Positions 1-8,796 of a stretch of DNA of 64,000 bases are shown here, piece by piece. The position numbers and the translations under genes were made by a program. Positions within the stretch are counted from its first letter, which is position 1, and every line of letters starts with the position of its first letter. The notes beneath the pieces are model-generated. The model was not told the DNA's origin. It saw nothing but the letters and a program-made list of their open reading frames with translations, and did no database searches. The stretch is from contig WTGO01000057.1 of NCBI GenBank assembly GCA_011523515.1, positions 1-64,000 of the forward strand. Reading direction: 5' to 3'. The DNA is from Chloroflexota bacterium. Its GTDB lineage: Bacteria; Chloroflexota; Anaerolineae; Aggregatilineales; Phototrophicaceae.

Positions 1-1152
1 CTCAAGCTGCATGTAGTAGCGGTCGGCGTGGTGCGGCGAGAGGCGGAATGCGCCCTCGGGCGTGACCAGGAAGTTGTCCGAAATCAGGAAACCGCGGTCG
101 TTTTCCAGGACGGTGCCGGGATGGTAGGACAGCACCATATTGGGCTGCAACACAAAGTCGGGCGCGCCGAGGGAATTCGGACCGTCGCTGCCGTCCAGGC
201 CCGTGCTATGGCAATCCGGCGTATGCTTGCCGTCGACTGGGAAGCCGCGATCGCGCAGCGCCTTGTCGTTGGCTTCGGAGATATCGCGGAAGGTATTGCC
301 CGCTTTGGCGACGGCCGAGCTGGCTTCCACGGCCGCCAGGTAGCCGTCAAGCAGCGCCTGCACATCGTCGGGCAGGGGGTCGAATGAGAAGACAGTAGTC
401 ATCTCCAGCCAGTAGCCGTAGGGCGATTCGTAGACGATCTCGAAATTGATGATGTCGTCCTGGCCCATGCGCAGGTCTTTGGATGTGGGCACGGTATAGG
501 GCGTGCCATCGAGCGACAGCTTGGTGCGGCCCCAAAATGCGCCATAAGATTTGATGTAGCCTTCGACAGCGGCGCAGACATCCCAATAGCGGACGCCGAC
601 GCCGGCCATATCGCGGAAAACGTCCATGGCGGAATCAAGGATGGCGCCGTTTTGCTGGATGGCTTCCAATTCGAATGGCGACTTGATCTGGCGGATGCTG
701 TTGAAGGCGTCGGTGACTTCGACCATTTCGTAGCCGTCCAGCGCGGCGACGAAGGCGTTATAAGTGCCCAGCCCCATCAGCTTGCTCATGTTGACCATGC
801 CAATGCGCTTGCTGCCGGTGGCGTAGCCCTTGGCGGTATCGGCGGTGGCTTGCACGATGTCTTCGTAAGGCGAAAGCACGCGCTCGGGCAAGGTGGTCGT
901 CTCGTTGCGGCTCCAGACAGCCTGGTAAGAACTCCAGACTTGCAGCCAGGGGTAGGAGTCATCGGCGCCGAGCACGGCGTAGGCGACGCCGCCCCAGAGA
1001 TGAGCGTGCGTGATATAGCGGATGGCGCCCATCCCACCGGGCATGGCTTGCCCGGTGATTATCAGGGCGTCCAGGTCCTGCTCTTTCATCATGGCTTGCA
1101 GTCGCTTTACTCGCCTGGCTGTGTCTCGTTTGAGCGCATCGTGGGTTAACAT
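1..1152 (-). CDS. M24 (creatinase/Xaa-Pro peptidase-like) family protein, C-terminus cut by window edge
   Basis: The frame stays open from an ATG at 1150-1152 to the window edge (384 codons), so the C-terminus is missing. The N-terminal half has the creatinase-type lid domain (DALIITGQAMPGG, RYITHAHLWGG). The C-terminal half has the pita-bread fold with the linker motif RQIKSPFELEAIQ, the GYWLEMTTVF segment, CHSTGLDGSDG and a late VTPEG. This family usually hydrolyses X-Pro bonds with two metals, or creatine without metal. Several metal-ligand positions look replaced here: the GY-x-x-D aspartate reads Glu, the EP glutamate reads His (LSYHPG), and the final Glu lies in ISDNF. The gene is last in a minus-strand run with two ornithine-cyclodeaminase-family genes and an MFS exporter, 12 bp from its neighbour, which suggests catabolism of an amino-acid-like or amidino compound. 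The family is confident and the substrate unknown. Confidence 0.8.
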   Translation of the reverse strand, partial: MLTHDALKRDTARRVKRLQAMMKEQDLDALIITGQAMPGGMGAIRYITHAHLWGGVAYAVLGADDSYPWLQVWSSYQAVWSRNETTTLPERVLSPYEDIVQATADTAKGYATGSKRIGMVNMSKLMGLGTYNAFVAALDGYEMVEVTDAFNSIRQIKSPFELEAIQQNGAILDSAMDVFRDMAGVGVRYWDVCAAVEGYIKSYGAFWGRTKLSLDGTPYTVPTSKDLRMGQDDIINFEIVYESPYGYWLEMTTVFSFDPLPDDVQALLDGYLAAVEASSAVAKAGNTFRDISEANDKALRDRGFPVDGKHTPDCHSTGLDGSDGPNSLGAPDFVLQPNMVLSYHPGTVLENDRGFLISDNFLVTPEGAFRLSPHHADRYYMQLE

Positions 1153-1164
1153 CAAGATCTCCTT

Positions 1165-2196
1165 TTATAATTCGAATTGATAGGGTTGGTTGAATTCAAA
1201 TTGCGTGCCGACGCTCTTTTGCAGCGCCTTCTGATAGAGACGTGCCGCCACGGCGACATCCTCGACGCCGGTGCCGCCCGATAGAAACAGCGTCCACTTG
1301 GCGTCCGCTTGGCGCCCGGCAATCTTGCCCGCGGCCAGCGCGCCCAAATCGCCGATGACGTGGGATTCGTCGATAACACCGGCTTCCAGCGGCATGATGA
1401 TCTCGCCTTCTTCGGCCCAGCCCTGCGCCATATCGTCCACGAAGACGCGGCTGTTGACTACCGTGTATTCGTCGACTTCACGCACCCAAGGATAATGCGC
1501 GCCCATGGCGTTGATATGCAAGGGTCTATCCGGCAAGTCCGCGCCGTCGAATACCGGCACGGGCGAGGTGGTGATGGTAGTGACGATGTCGGCGTCGCGC
1601 AGGGCAGCGGCCGGTGTGCTGGCCGGAATCACGTCGATGTCAAGCTCGGCGGACATCCTGCCGCAGAAGGCGCGCCGCTTGCTCTCGTCGCGGCTGTAGG
1701 CCTGTACGCGCTGAATGGCTGCAACCTTTGTCAGCGCGTACAACTGGGAGCGGGCGTGGCGGCCCGTGCCAAACAGCGCCAGGGTCTTGCAGTCTGCTGG
1801 CGCCAGATAGCGCGCCGCCAATGCGCCGACCGCGGCGGTCTTCAGCCAGTCGAAATAGAGCACTTCCATCACGGCCGCCAGCGCGCCGCTATCGGTGTCG
1901 TAGAGGAACATCAAGGTTTCCAGGCCTTGCGACATACCGGCGGTGTAGGCGTTAAGACCGGCGCCGCCCAGCCCAGGCAGCAGCGCCGCTTTGAATTTGA
2001 AAGAGGCTTTGCTGCCGGGGCGCAGGTGGCCGCCGCGGTGGCCCGCCTGCTTTTCGCCTTCGATCCACAAGTTTTCGCGCGGGAAGGCTGCGCCCCCGCC
2101 CGTGCCGATCTCGCGGTAGCCGGCTTCGACCGCGTCGATGTACTCGCTGATGTCCATCAGTCCGCGGAGTTCATGATTGTGCAAGAAGAGAACCAT
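1165..2196 (-). CDS. Ornithine cyclodeaminase/mu-crystallin family protein (copy 1)
   Basis: The 343-residue protein has the usual family length. It carries the Rossmann dinucleotide motif ALFGTGRHARSQL near residues 140-152, the upstream substrate-site region SKASFKFKAALLPGLGG and the C-terminal SGGTGVEDVAVAARLY. Members bind NAD(P)H and act as ornithine cyclodeaminases, alanine or other imino-acid dehydrogenases/reductases, or ketimine reductases. The reaction cannot be assigned from sequence alone. It is the downstream member of a tandem pair: the next gene upstream ends 6 bp away, has exactly the same length and matches along its whole length. Together with the MFS gene upstream and the M24 gene downstream it looks like one transcript. 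Confidence 0.88.
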   Translation of the reverse strand: MVLFLHNHELRGLMDISEYIDAVEAGYREIGTGGGAAFPRENLWIEGEKQAGHRGGHLRPGSKASFKFKAALLPGLGGAGLNAYTAGMSQGLETLMFLYDTDSGALAAVMEVLYFDWLKTAAVGALAARYLAPADCKTLALFGTGRHARSQLYALTKVAAIQRVQAYSRDESKRRAFCGRMSAELDIDVIPASTPAAALRDADIVTTITTSPVPVFDGADLPDRPLHINAMGAHYPWVREVDEYTVVNSRVFVDDMAQGWAEEGEIIMPLEAGVIDESHVIGDLGALAAGKIAGRQADAKWTLFLSGGTGVEDVAVAARLYQKALQKSVGTQFEFNQPYQFEL

Positions 2197-2202
2197 GACG
2201 CT

Positions 2203-3234
2203 TTAATACTCAAATTCATACGGCTGATTGAAATGGAACTCCGTCCCGACGCCACGTTGTATTGCGCTTCGGTGCAGACGAGTGGCGACGGCGACATCGT
2301 CGATGCCGGTGCCGCCCGAGAGGAAGAGCGTCCATCTCGTATTCGCGTCGCGCCCGGCGACGGCGCCCGCCACCAGCCCGCCGAGGTCGCCGACGACATG
2401 GTCTTCGCCGATGAGGCCCTCTTCCATCGGAATGACAATCTCGCCGTTCTCGCTGACGCCTTGCCGCATCACATCGACGAATACACGACTCTGCGTCACT
2501 GTTTGCGAATCGATCTCCCGCACCCAAGGATAGTGGGCGCCCAGTCCATTTATATGCAAGGGCTTGTCGGGCAGGTCAGCGGCGGCGAAAACGGGCGTCG
2601 GCGAATTGGTGATGGCGGTGACAATATCGGCGTCGCGCAGGGCGTGGGCGGGTGAATGGGCGGGCACGACCTCAATGTCAAGCTCGGCGGACATCCGCTC
2701 GCAGAAGGCTAGCCGATTCGCCTCGTCGCGGCTGTAGGCTTGCGCGCGCTGAATGTCCGCCGCGTGTTTTACGCCATAAAGCTGCGAGCGCGCGTGGCGC
2801 CCGGTGCCGAAGAGCGCCAGTATGGCACTGTCCGGCGGCGCCAGATGGCGGGTCGCCAGCGCCGCTACGGCCGCCGTTTTGAGCCAACTAAGGTACATGA
2901 CCTCCAGGATCGCCGCCAGCGCGCCGCTGTCTGTGTCGAAGAGGAACATGAAGGTCTCAAGCCCGCCGGGCAAGCCGGCTGTGTACGCGTTGACGCCGGC
3001 GCCGCCCAGCCCAGGCAGCAGTCCGGCTTTGAACTTGAACGAGGCTTTGCTGCCGGCGAGTAGATGTCCGCCATTGTGGCTGTCGCGCTTTTCTCCTTCA
3101 ATCCACAGGTTCTTGCGCGGGAAAGCCACGCCAGCGCCGTTGCCATAGTCGCGGTAGCCGTCTTCGACCGCGTCGATATATTCGCTCAGGTCCATTAGCC
3201 CGCGGATTTCATGATTGTGCAGAAGCAAGACCAC
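2203..3234 (-). CDS. Ornithine cyclodeaminase/mu-crystallin family protein (copy 2)
   Basis: This 343-residue paralogue aligns with the adjacent downstream gene without a visible gap (HNHEIRGLMDLSEYIDAVE against HNHELRGLMDISEYIDAVE; both have FGTGRHARSQLY and SGGTG[IV][DE]DVAVA). The Rossmann GTGxxA motif and the family length are intact, so it should be an NAD(P)-dependent enzyme acting on an amino acid or imino acid. Gaps of 6 bp to the next gene and 12 bp from the upstream MFS gene support cotranscription. The two copies may be subunits of a heteromer or have different substrates; the sequence does not decide. Compared with copy 1, differences cluster around residues 175-260. Confidence 0.88.
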   Translation of the reverse strand: MVLLLHNHEIRGLMDLSEYIDAVEDGYRDYGNGAGVAFPRKNLWIEGEKRDSHNGGHLLAGSKASFKFKAGLLPGLGGAGVNAYTAGLPGGLETFMFLFDTDSGALAAILEVMYLSWLKTAAVAALATRHLAPPDSAILALFGTGRHARSQLYGVKHAADIQRAQAYSRDEANRLAFCERMSAELDIEVVPAHSPAHALRDADIVTAITNSPTPVFAAADLPDKPLHINGLGAHYPWVREIDSQTVTQSRVFVDVMRQGVSENGEIVIPMEEGLIGEDHVVGDLGGLVAGAVAGRDANTRWTLFLSGGTGIDDVAVATRLHRSAIQRGVGTEFHFNQPYEFEY

Positions 3235-3246
3235 GAATTGCGACTC

Positions 3247-4467
3247 CTACAGATCCAGCAAAGGCGAGCGCGTCGCCAGCATGGCGACGCAGGTGAGCGT
3301 CACGCAGCAGCCCGCCGCAGCCAGTACGATGGAGATGCCATGATATTCGGCGACCGAGCCGGCGACCAGCGTGGTAAAGGGGATCAAGCCCCAGACCATG
3401 CCCCAAAGGCTCATCATGCGACCGCGCAAGTCATCCGGCAACTGCGTCAAGAGCAAGGCGTTTATGAGCGTCAGAAACATACCGGAAAAGACGCCGATAA
3501 TAAAGATTATTACCCAAGCGATAAGCGGCTGGCTCGTGAAGGAAAAGATGACCATAAAGGCGCCGAAGAATGTCGAGAAGATCAGGATGGCTTTGCCCTT
3601 GGGGTAGACATCGCCGACCAGCGCCACCGCAAAGCCGGAAAGGGCCGAGCCGAGGCTGGCGCTGCCGACCAGCAAGCCCAACAGCGCCGGCCCTTCGCTC
3701 AGCACCTGATCCACGAATATCGGCATCAGCTTCTGATAGGGCATGCCGATGGGCACGAAGACCAGCGCCAGGAGTGTCAGCGAGAACAGGGCGCGGTCTT
3801 TGCGCAAGAAGGCGATCACATCGCTGTATCCGCTCAGGATGCTGTCTTTCGCCCGTCGCTTGCGTTTGGGCGGCGGCAGGAAGTGAGTCGCCTTGAAATA
3901 GATGAAAGCGCCGATGCCGAAGAGGGCGGTCTGCACCGTCAGGGTGGTGGCGATGTCCGCCAGGTCCAGCAGGGCGCCGGCCAGCACCGGGCCGAAGAAA
4001 CCCATGAGGCGCGTGCCCGAGTAGCTGAGCGTGGTGGCGTTGAAGACCATGCCCTGCGGCACCAGGTTGGGCAGGAGCGCCATCCGCGCCGGCGCGTAAA
4101 AGGCGAATGTCGCGCCGAGAACGAAGGACGTGATGAGGATCTGAGGCGCAGTGGTTGCGCCGCCCGCGGCCACCAGCGCCAAACTCGCTGAGGCCAAAAC
4201 CGCAATCCAAAGCGCCGCTTGCACCAGCCACTGACGTTTGAGGCGGTCAGCCAGCGGCCCCGAGAGCGGCGTGGCAATCAGCAGGGGCAGCCCGTAGGCC
4301 GAGGCGACCAGGCCCACTTGCAAGGGCGAGCCAGTCACCTCCAGCATGTGCCAGCCCAGAGCCACCGCTTGCAGCAAGTAGGTGATGTGCACCAGCACGT
4401 TGCCCGCCCAATACCAGCGATAGACCGGTACGCGGAAGCTGCTGCGGTTCAGAACGGGCAATAGCAT
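3247..4467 (-). CDS. MFS transporter, EntS-like (MFS_3 type)
   Basis: A 406-residue polytopic membrane protein with about 12 hydrophobic segments. The loop after helix 2 carries an MFS motif A-like sequence (GPLADRLKRQW), and a basic cytoplasmic loop (PPPKRKRRAKD) separates the two six-helix halves. Length and motif fit the enterobactin-exporter/MFS_3 group, whose members export small molecules. It is the first gene of the minus-strand run leading into the two cyclodeaminase-family genes and the M24 gene, so it may move the substrate or product of that pathway. Direction and cargo are not determined. The start is the ATG at 4467; the 209 bp upstream show no further gene. Confidence 0.85.
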   Translation of the reverse strand: MLLPVLNRSSFRVPVYRWYWAGNVLVHITYLLQAVALGWHMLEVTGSPLQVGLVASAYGLPLLIATPLSGPLADRLKRQWLVQAALWIAVLASASLALVAAGGATTAPQILITSFVLGATFAFYAPARMALLPNLVPQGMVFNATTLSYSGTRLMGFFGPVLAGALLDLADIATTLTVQTALFGIGAFIYFKATHFLPPPKRKRRAKDSILSGYSDVIAFLRKDRALFSLTLLALVFVPIGMPYQKLMPIFVDQVLSEGPALLGLLVGSASLGSALSGFAVALVGDVYPKGKAILIFSTFFGAFMVIFSFTSQPLIAWVIIFIIGVFSGMFLTLINALLLTQLPDDLRGRMMSLWGMVWGLIPFTTLVAGSVAEYHGISIVLAAAGCCVTLTCVAMLATRSPLLDL

Positions 4468-4676
4468 CGAACTCGTCTCTCAGTCATCCAAATCAGGCTA
4501 ACAGACGTCCCCCGCCTCCGCGCTTCGCCCGGTGGTCTGAGGAACAGTTGCCCTTGGATTTCATCAAAACCCGTTCGACAAGATGACAGACACGACGAGG
4601 ATGCTGATGAATATGACGGGCGAATCTCAAGCTACTTTACCCGCGAGCGGTCGAAATGGCAAGAAAACCCGGCGAA

Positions 4677-6080
4677 TCAGGGCGCTACTGTCGCTCGCCA
4701 GCCGGCGCCGAAATGTTCTTCGATGTATTTTTGGCGCCGTTGGCTGGCGCGGACCTGGCCGTCCAGCGCGGCCGGGTCCCAGTCCGCGAGCAGGCTGTCT
4801 GTCATCTTCTCCACCAGGTCTTGATAGCCGGCGACCTGCGCCAGGTCATCAAACTCGCCTGGGTCGGCTGCCAGATCGTAGAGCTCGGCCGGCTCGCCCC
4901 AGCTGTAATTCAGCTTGTAGCGGCCGCGGCGAAGCATAGCCATGGGCCGATCGCTGCCGTGCGCCAGGTATTCGCAAAAGGCTTCGTCTTTCCACTCCGT
5001 GTCGGCTTCAGTGAGCAGCGGCAGCAGGCTGTCGCCGTCCAGGGGCAGATCGCAGCTGTCGCCGGCGATATCGCACAGGGTGGCGGCGACGTCAACCAGC
5101 GAGACGACGTCGGCGAAGCGCTGCCCGCCGGCCACGCGCCCCGGCCATACGATTTGCAGCGGCGCCCTTGACGAAGCTTCGTAGAAGTTCGATTTGCGCC
5201 ACATGCCGTGCTCGCCGTTCATGTCGCCGTGGTCGCTGATATGAATGATAACTGTGTTCTCGAATTGCCCGGTTTCAATCAAGGTGTCGAGCAGCTCCCC
5301 GATCTTCTCGTCGAAGTAGCTGATCAGCGCGTAGTAGCCGGCGCGCGCCCGCCGCACGACATCATCGGGGAATCGCGGGAAGCCGAACATCGTCCGCAGG
5401 CGCTGCGCCATGGGGTGCAGCCGGTCCAGATGGCCTTCCGGGATCTTAGGCAGATCCATTTCATCCGGCGGGTACATTTCCCAGAATCGCTGGGGCGCGA
5501 TCAGCGGGAAATGTGGCGCGATGAAGGAGACGTTCAGCGCCCAGGGACTCGCCTGACGGGCCGGGTCGCGCAGGTATTCCAGCGCGCGCTGCTGCGCCAG
5601 GTCGTCCACCTCCAGCTCTTCGGTGGCGCCCGGTCCGGCGGCATAGACCTCCTGCCAGGGCTGCTCCGCCGGCACGATGCCGTCATCCCAGGTGTGAATC
5701 GCGTGATTCCACTCAGCGTGCAAATCGCGCGCCAATTGCTGCTGAAAGCCGTGCAGCTGATCAGGCCCGCCGAAATGCTGCTTGCCCGAGAGCGCCACGT
5801 CGTAGCCGCAGTCGCGCAAGCGATGCGCCCAGGTTACCTCGTCCGAGCGCAGCGGGGTGACGTTATCCCAGGCGCCGATGTGGTGGACGTAGCGGCCCGT
5901 CATAAAAGACATGCGCGAGGGCGTGCACAGCGGCGAATTGCAATAGGCGGCGTCGAAGGTGGCGCCCGCCGCCGCCAGCCGCTCCATATTCGGCGTCTGC
6001 ACGATGGGGTGTCCGTAGACGCTGCTGTACATGGGCGCGTGTTCATCGGACATGATGATGAGGATATTAGGTTTTGGCAT
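4677..6080 (-). CDS. Sulfatase, cysteine (formylglycine) type
   Basis: The 467-residue protein starts MPKPNILIIMSDEH, the typical sulfatase N-terminus with the metal-binding Asp. The activation signature C52-T-P-S-R56 lies in NSPLCTPSRMSFMTGRY; Cys52 would be converted to formylglycine by an FGE or anaerobic maturase, which is not in this window. Later metal-site segments include SDHGDMNGEHGMWRKSNFYE. It belongs to the choline-sulfatase/arylsulfatase A family and hydrolyses sulfate esters. No signal peptide is seen, so it may be cytoplasmic. A longer reading with 34 extra residues exists, but it lacks homology-like sequence and would run into the divergent promoter region, so ATG 6080 was chosen. 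The neighbouring oxidative enzymes and GH2 gene suggest use of sulfated saccharides; this is inference. Confidence 0.9.
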   Translation of the reverse strand: MPKPNILIIMSDEHAPMYSSVYGHPIVQTPNMERLAAAGATFDAAYCNSPLCTPSRMSFMTGRYVHHIGAWDNVTPLRSDEVTWAHRLRDCGYDVALSGKQHFGGPDQLHGFQQQLARDLHAEWNHAIHTWDDGIVPAEQPWQEVYAAGPGATEELEVDDLAQQRALEYLRDPARQASPWALNVSFIAPHFPLIAPQRFWEMYPPDEMDLPKIPEGHLDRLHPMAQRLRTMFGFPRFPDDVVRRARAGYYALISYFDEKIGELLDTLIETGQFENTVIIHISDHGDMNGEHGMWRKSNFYEASSRAPLQIVWPGRVAGGQRFADVVSLVDVAATLCDIAGDSCDLPLDGDSLLPLLTEADTEWKDEAFCEYLAHGSDRPMAMLRRGRYKLNYSWGEPAELYDLAADPGEFDDLAQVAGYQDLVEKMTDSLLADWDPAALDGQVRASQRRQKYIEEHFGAGWRATVAP

Positions 6081-6203
6081 GGTCAACTCTCTTGATATGA
6101 AGCCTCGATTATAGCCGGAGGCTGCGTCATTCGCAGCGCGAACTCGGGCGCAGCGGCTGTGGTAAGATGGGACAGCTTGCAATGTAAAGAATGTGGATTA
6201 AAC

Positions 6204-7652
6204 GTGACCGAATCGGTGGACGTGCTGATCGTCGGCGCCGGACTCTCCGGCATTGCGGCGGCCTATTATCTGGGACGGCGCTGCCCCAATTGGAGCTTTG
6301 CGATCGTGGAAGGGCGGGCGGCGCTGGGCGGAACCTGGGATCTGTTCCGTTATCCCGGCGTACGCTCGGACTCGGATATGTACACGCTGGGTTATCGTTT
6401 CCGCCCCTGGTCCGGCGACAAAGCCATCGGCGATGGCCCGGCGATCTTGCAATATCTCCGCGACACAGCGCGCGAATTCGGCATCGACAAGCAGATCCGC
6501 TTCAACCAGCGAGTTCGGCGAATAAGCTGGTCATCGGAAGCAGCGCAATGGACAGTCGATATCGAGCGGCGCGGCGAAACCGAGGCGGGCCAAATGCGCT
6601 GCAAATTCCTCTTCATGTGCACCGGCTACTACCGCTATGACCGCGGCCACATGCCGGAGTGGCCGGGCATGCATGATTTCGGCGGTGAGATTGTGCACCC
6701 GCAAGCCTGGCGCCCAGACCTGGACTACTGCGGCAAACGGGTCATCGTCATCGGCAGCGGCGCGACCGCCGTTACGCTGGTTCCGGCGCTGGCCGAAAAA
6801 GCCGAGCAAGTGACCATGCTGCAGCGCTCGCCCAGCTACATCGTCAGCAGTCCATCGGAGGACGGGATTGCGCACTGGCTGCACCGGCGCCTGCCATTTA
6901 GGCTGGCGGCCTGGCTGGCGCGCTGGCGGATGATCTTGCGGCAGATGTATTACTTCGCCCTGGCGCGTTCCAAGCCGCAGCATACCCGCAGCCTGGTTCT
7001 GCAGGGTGTCCGGCAAGCGCTGGGACCGGACTACGATATCGAGCGACATTTTGCCCCGCTTTACAACCCTTGGGATCAGCGAGTGTGCCTGGCGCCGGAC
7101 GGCGACCTCTTCAATGCAATCAACGCGGGCCAGGTATCCGTCGTCACCGAGCGCATCGACCGTTTCGTGGAAGACGGCATTCTTCTGGAATCGGGCGAGC
7201 TGTTGCCGGCGGATATCATCGTGACGGCGACTGGCCTGCAGATGAAACTCATGCACGGCATCGAGATTCTTGTGGATAGCGCGCCGGTCAAGTTGGGCGA
7301 TACGCGGAGTTATATGGGCGCGATGTACAGCGGCATCCCCAATTTGGCATCGGCATTCGGTTATACCAATGCGTCCTGGACGCTAAAGGCCGAGTTGATC
7401 TGCGAGTACGTCTGTCGGCTTTTGAACCACATGGAACGGCGGGGCTATGCGCAGTGCCGGCCGCGGCTGGATGCCGGGTTGGCGGAGACGAAAGCCTTCG
7501 TCGATTTTACGTCAGGCTACGTGCAGCGGGCGCTGGAGTCGCTACCGAAGCAAGGCTCGCGCCGCCCTTGGAAAGCATATCAGAATTACTTGAAAGATTT
7601 GCTGTTGCTGCGCTATGGCCGGCTTCACGACGGGGTGATGGAGTTTGAGTAG
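6204..7652 (+). CDS. Flavin-containing monooxygenase, Baeyer-Villiger-like
   Basis: A 482-residue class B flavoprotein. VLIVGAGLSGIAAAYYLG near the N-terminus binds FAD and VIVIGSGATAVTL in the middle binds NADPH. Between them FGGEIVHPQAW fits the type I Baeyer-Villiger fingerprint FxGxxxHxxxW, followed by Arg where Pro or Asp is usual. Such enzymes insert oxygen next to a ketone or oxidise N/S atoms. GTG 6204 is chosen because the FAD motif follows closely; an upstream in-frame GTG at 6159 would add 15 residues of no family character. It is transcribed away from the sulfatase, with 123 bp between them that must hold both promoters. Its stop codon directly abuts the stop of the convergent enolase-superfamily gene. 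The substrate is unknown. Confidence 0.87.
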   Translation: MTESVDVLIVGAGLSGIAAAYYLGRRCPNWSFAIVEGRAALGGTWDLFRYPGVRSDSDMYTLGYRFRPWSGDKAIGDGPAILQYLRDTAREFGIDKQIRFNQRVRRISWSSEAAQWTVDIERRGETEAGQMRCKFLFMCTGYYRYDRGHMPEWPGMHDFGGEIVHPQAWRPDLDYCGKRVIVIGSGATAVTLVPALAEKAEQVTMLQRSPSYIVSSPSEDGIAHWLHRRLPFRLAAWLARWRMILRQMYYFALARSKPQHTRSLVLQGVRQALGPDYDIERHFAPLYNPWDQRVCLAPDGDLFNAINAGQVSVVTERIDRFVEDGILLESGELLPADIIVTATGLQMKLMHGIEILVDSAPVKLGDTRSYMGAMYSGIPNLASAFGYTNASWTLKAELICEYVCRLLNHMERRGYAQCRPRLDAGLAETKAFVDFTSGYVQRALESLPKQGSRRPWKAYQNYLKDLLLLRYGRLHDGVMEFE

Positions 7653-8789
7653 TCAGATCCGCAGGTCGAAGCCGCCATCCGTGACCGCCTTGCGGAAGAC
7701 CTCTTCCTCCAACTTCAGTCCAAAGCCCGGCGCGTCCGGGATGACAACCTGCCCGTCTTCGACGCGATAAGCCGAATCGTCGATCCCGGGCGTGCTCGCC
7801 TCGTCCCATTCGACGAAGGTGAAGCCGCTGATTGCCGTAGCCAGGTGCCCCGATACGTAATTGCCCAGGTGCCGGCCGTAATGGTGCGGCGCCGCGCGGG
7901 CGCCCCATTCGTCCAGTTGCGCGCCGGTGCGCAGCCAGTGGCTGAAGCCGTGACTGAATATGTCGTACTGAATGACATCCACCCGGCCGTCGCGCGCCCA
8001 GTCCATCAGCGCTTCCGCCGCCCAACCCTCGCCATCGGCGATGAGTGTTGCGATGCCTTCCGACTCCATCCAGCGGTGCAGCTCGGCGTAGAGTTCGGGG
8101 TCTTCCTGGAATGCTTCTTCCAGCCAGAAGACCTTGCAGTCGGCCGTCTCGGCGAGGACGCGCTTGGCGATATTGAGGTTGTAGCCGTTGTTGGCGTCGA
8201 TCATGATTTGAGCATCGGGGCCGACCGCCTCGCGCACCGCCTTGATCACGGCGATGTCCCGTTTGGCGCCGGCTTCGAGCGGCATGTAGCGCGCGCCGCG
8301 CCCCACCTTGATCTTGAAATTGCGATGGTTGCGCGCGTAGCCCTCGCGCGCTTCGTCGGCGATGAGCGCCGCTCCCTCTTCATGTGTCTCCAAGTGCAGA
8401 TCATCGAAGTAGAGCGACGTATCGTAACAGGGGACGCGCAGCGGCTCGCCTAACTGATTGTCCGCGCGCGCCACGAGTTGATAGACCGGCTGATTGCTGC
8501 GCGCGCCCAGCAAGTCCCAAAGGGCAAATTCAAATTCGCCGGCGTCTTCCTTTGCCCGACCGTCGGCCGTTACCAGCTCATGCAGCGGCGTCCCGAGCAA
8601 GGATTGCGCCGCTTCCGCCGATGCTTGCCCTGGACCAAAGCCGCGGGCGCCGTCATCGGACGTCAGGCGCACTATGGGTACAGTAACTTCAATGCCATGG
8701 ACGGGAATGCGCGCGTTGCAGCCGGCCATGCGCGGCCGCCGGCCAATCAAGGTCGCCGCTTCAATTCTGACGATTCGATGCTTATCCAT
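7653..8789 (-). CDS. Mandelate racemase/muconate lactonizing enzyme family (enolase superfamily)
   Basis: A 378-residue enolase-superfamily enzyme. It shows a KxK-type catalytic lysine segment (FKIKVGRG), the first metal ligand in MIDANNGYN, the second in FWLEEAF and the third region in LIADGEGW. A possible general-base His lies in APHHYGRHLGN. These enzymes abstract a proton alpha to a carboxylate; sugar-acid dehydratases are the commonest bacterial type. ATG 8789 gives an 8-bp gap to the upstream epimerase gene, whereas a longer reading would overlap it by 44 bp. The pair probably forms one transcript. The neighbouring epimerase, sulfatase and GH2 genes make a sugar-acid dehydratase plausible but unproven. 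Confidence 0.87.
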   Translation of the reverse strand: MDKHRIVRIEAATLIGRRPRMAGCNARIPVHGIEVTVPIVRLTSDDGARGFGPGQASAEAAQSLLGTPLHELVTADGRAKEDAGEFEFALWDLLGARSNQPVYQLVARADNQLGEPLRVPCYDTSLYFDDLHLETHEEGAALIADEAREGYARNHRNFKIKVGRGARYMPLEAGAKRDIAVIKAVREAVGPDAQIMIDANNGYNLNIAKRVLAETADCKVFWLEEAFQEDPELYAELHRWMESEGIATLIADGEGWAAEALMDWARDGRVDVIQYDIFSHGFSHWLRTGAQLDEWGARAAPHHYGRHLGNYVSGHLATAISGFTFVEWDEASTPGIDDSAYRVEDGQVVIPDAPGFGLKLEEEVFRKAVTDGGFDLRI

Positions 8790-8796
8790 AAGCTGC

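Noticed and set aside
1309-2655. Long plus-strand reading (448 codons) across the two cyclodeaminase-family genes
   Set aside because: It lies antisense to two clear enzymes, has shadow-type Arg/Gly/Ala composition and no domain.
3211-4191. Plus-strand reading of 326 codons opposite the MFS exporter
   Set aside because: Hydrophilic Gln/Arg-rich shadow of a membrane protein gene.
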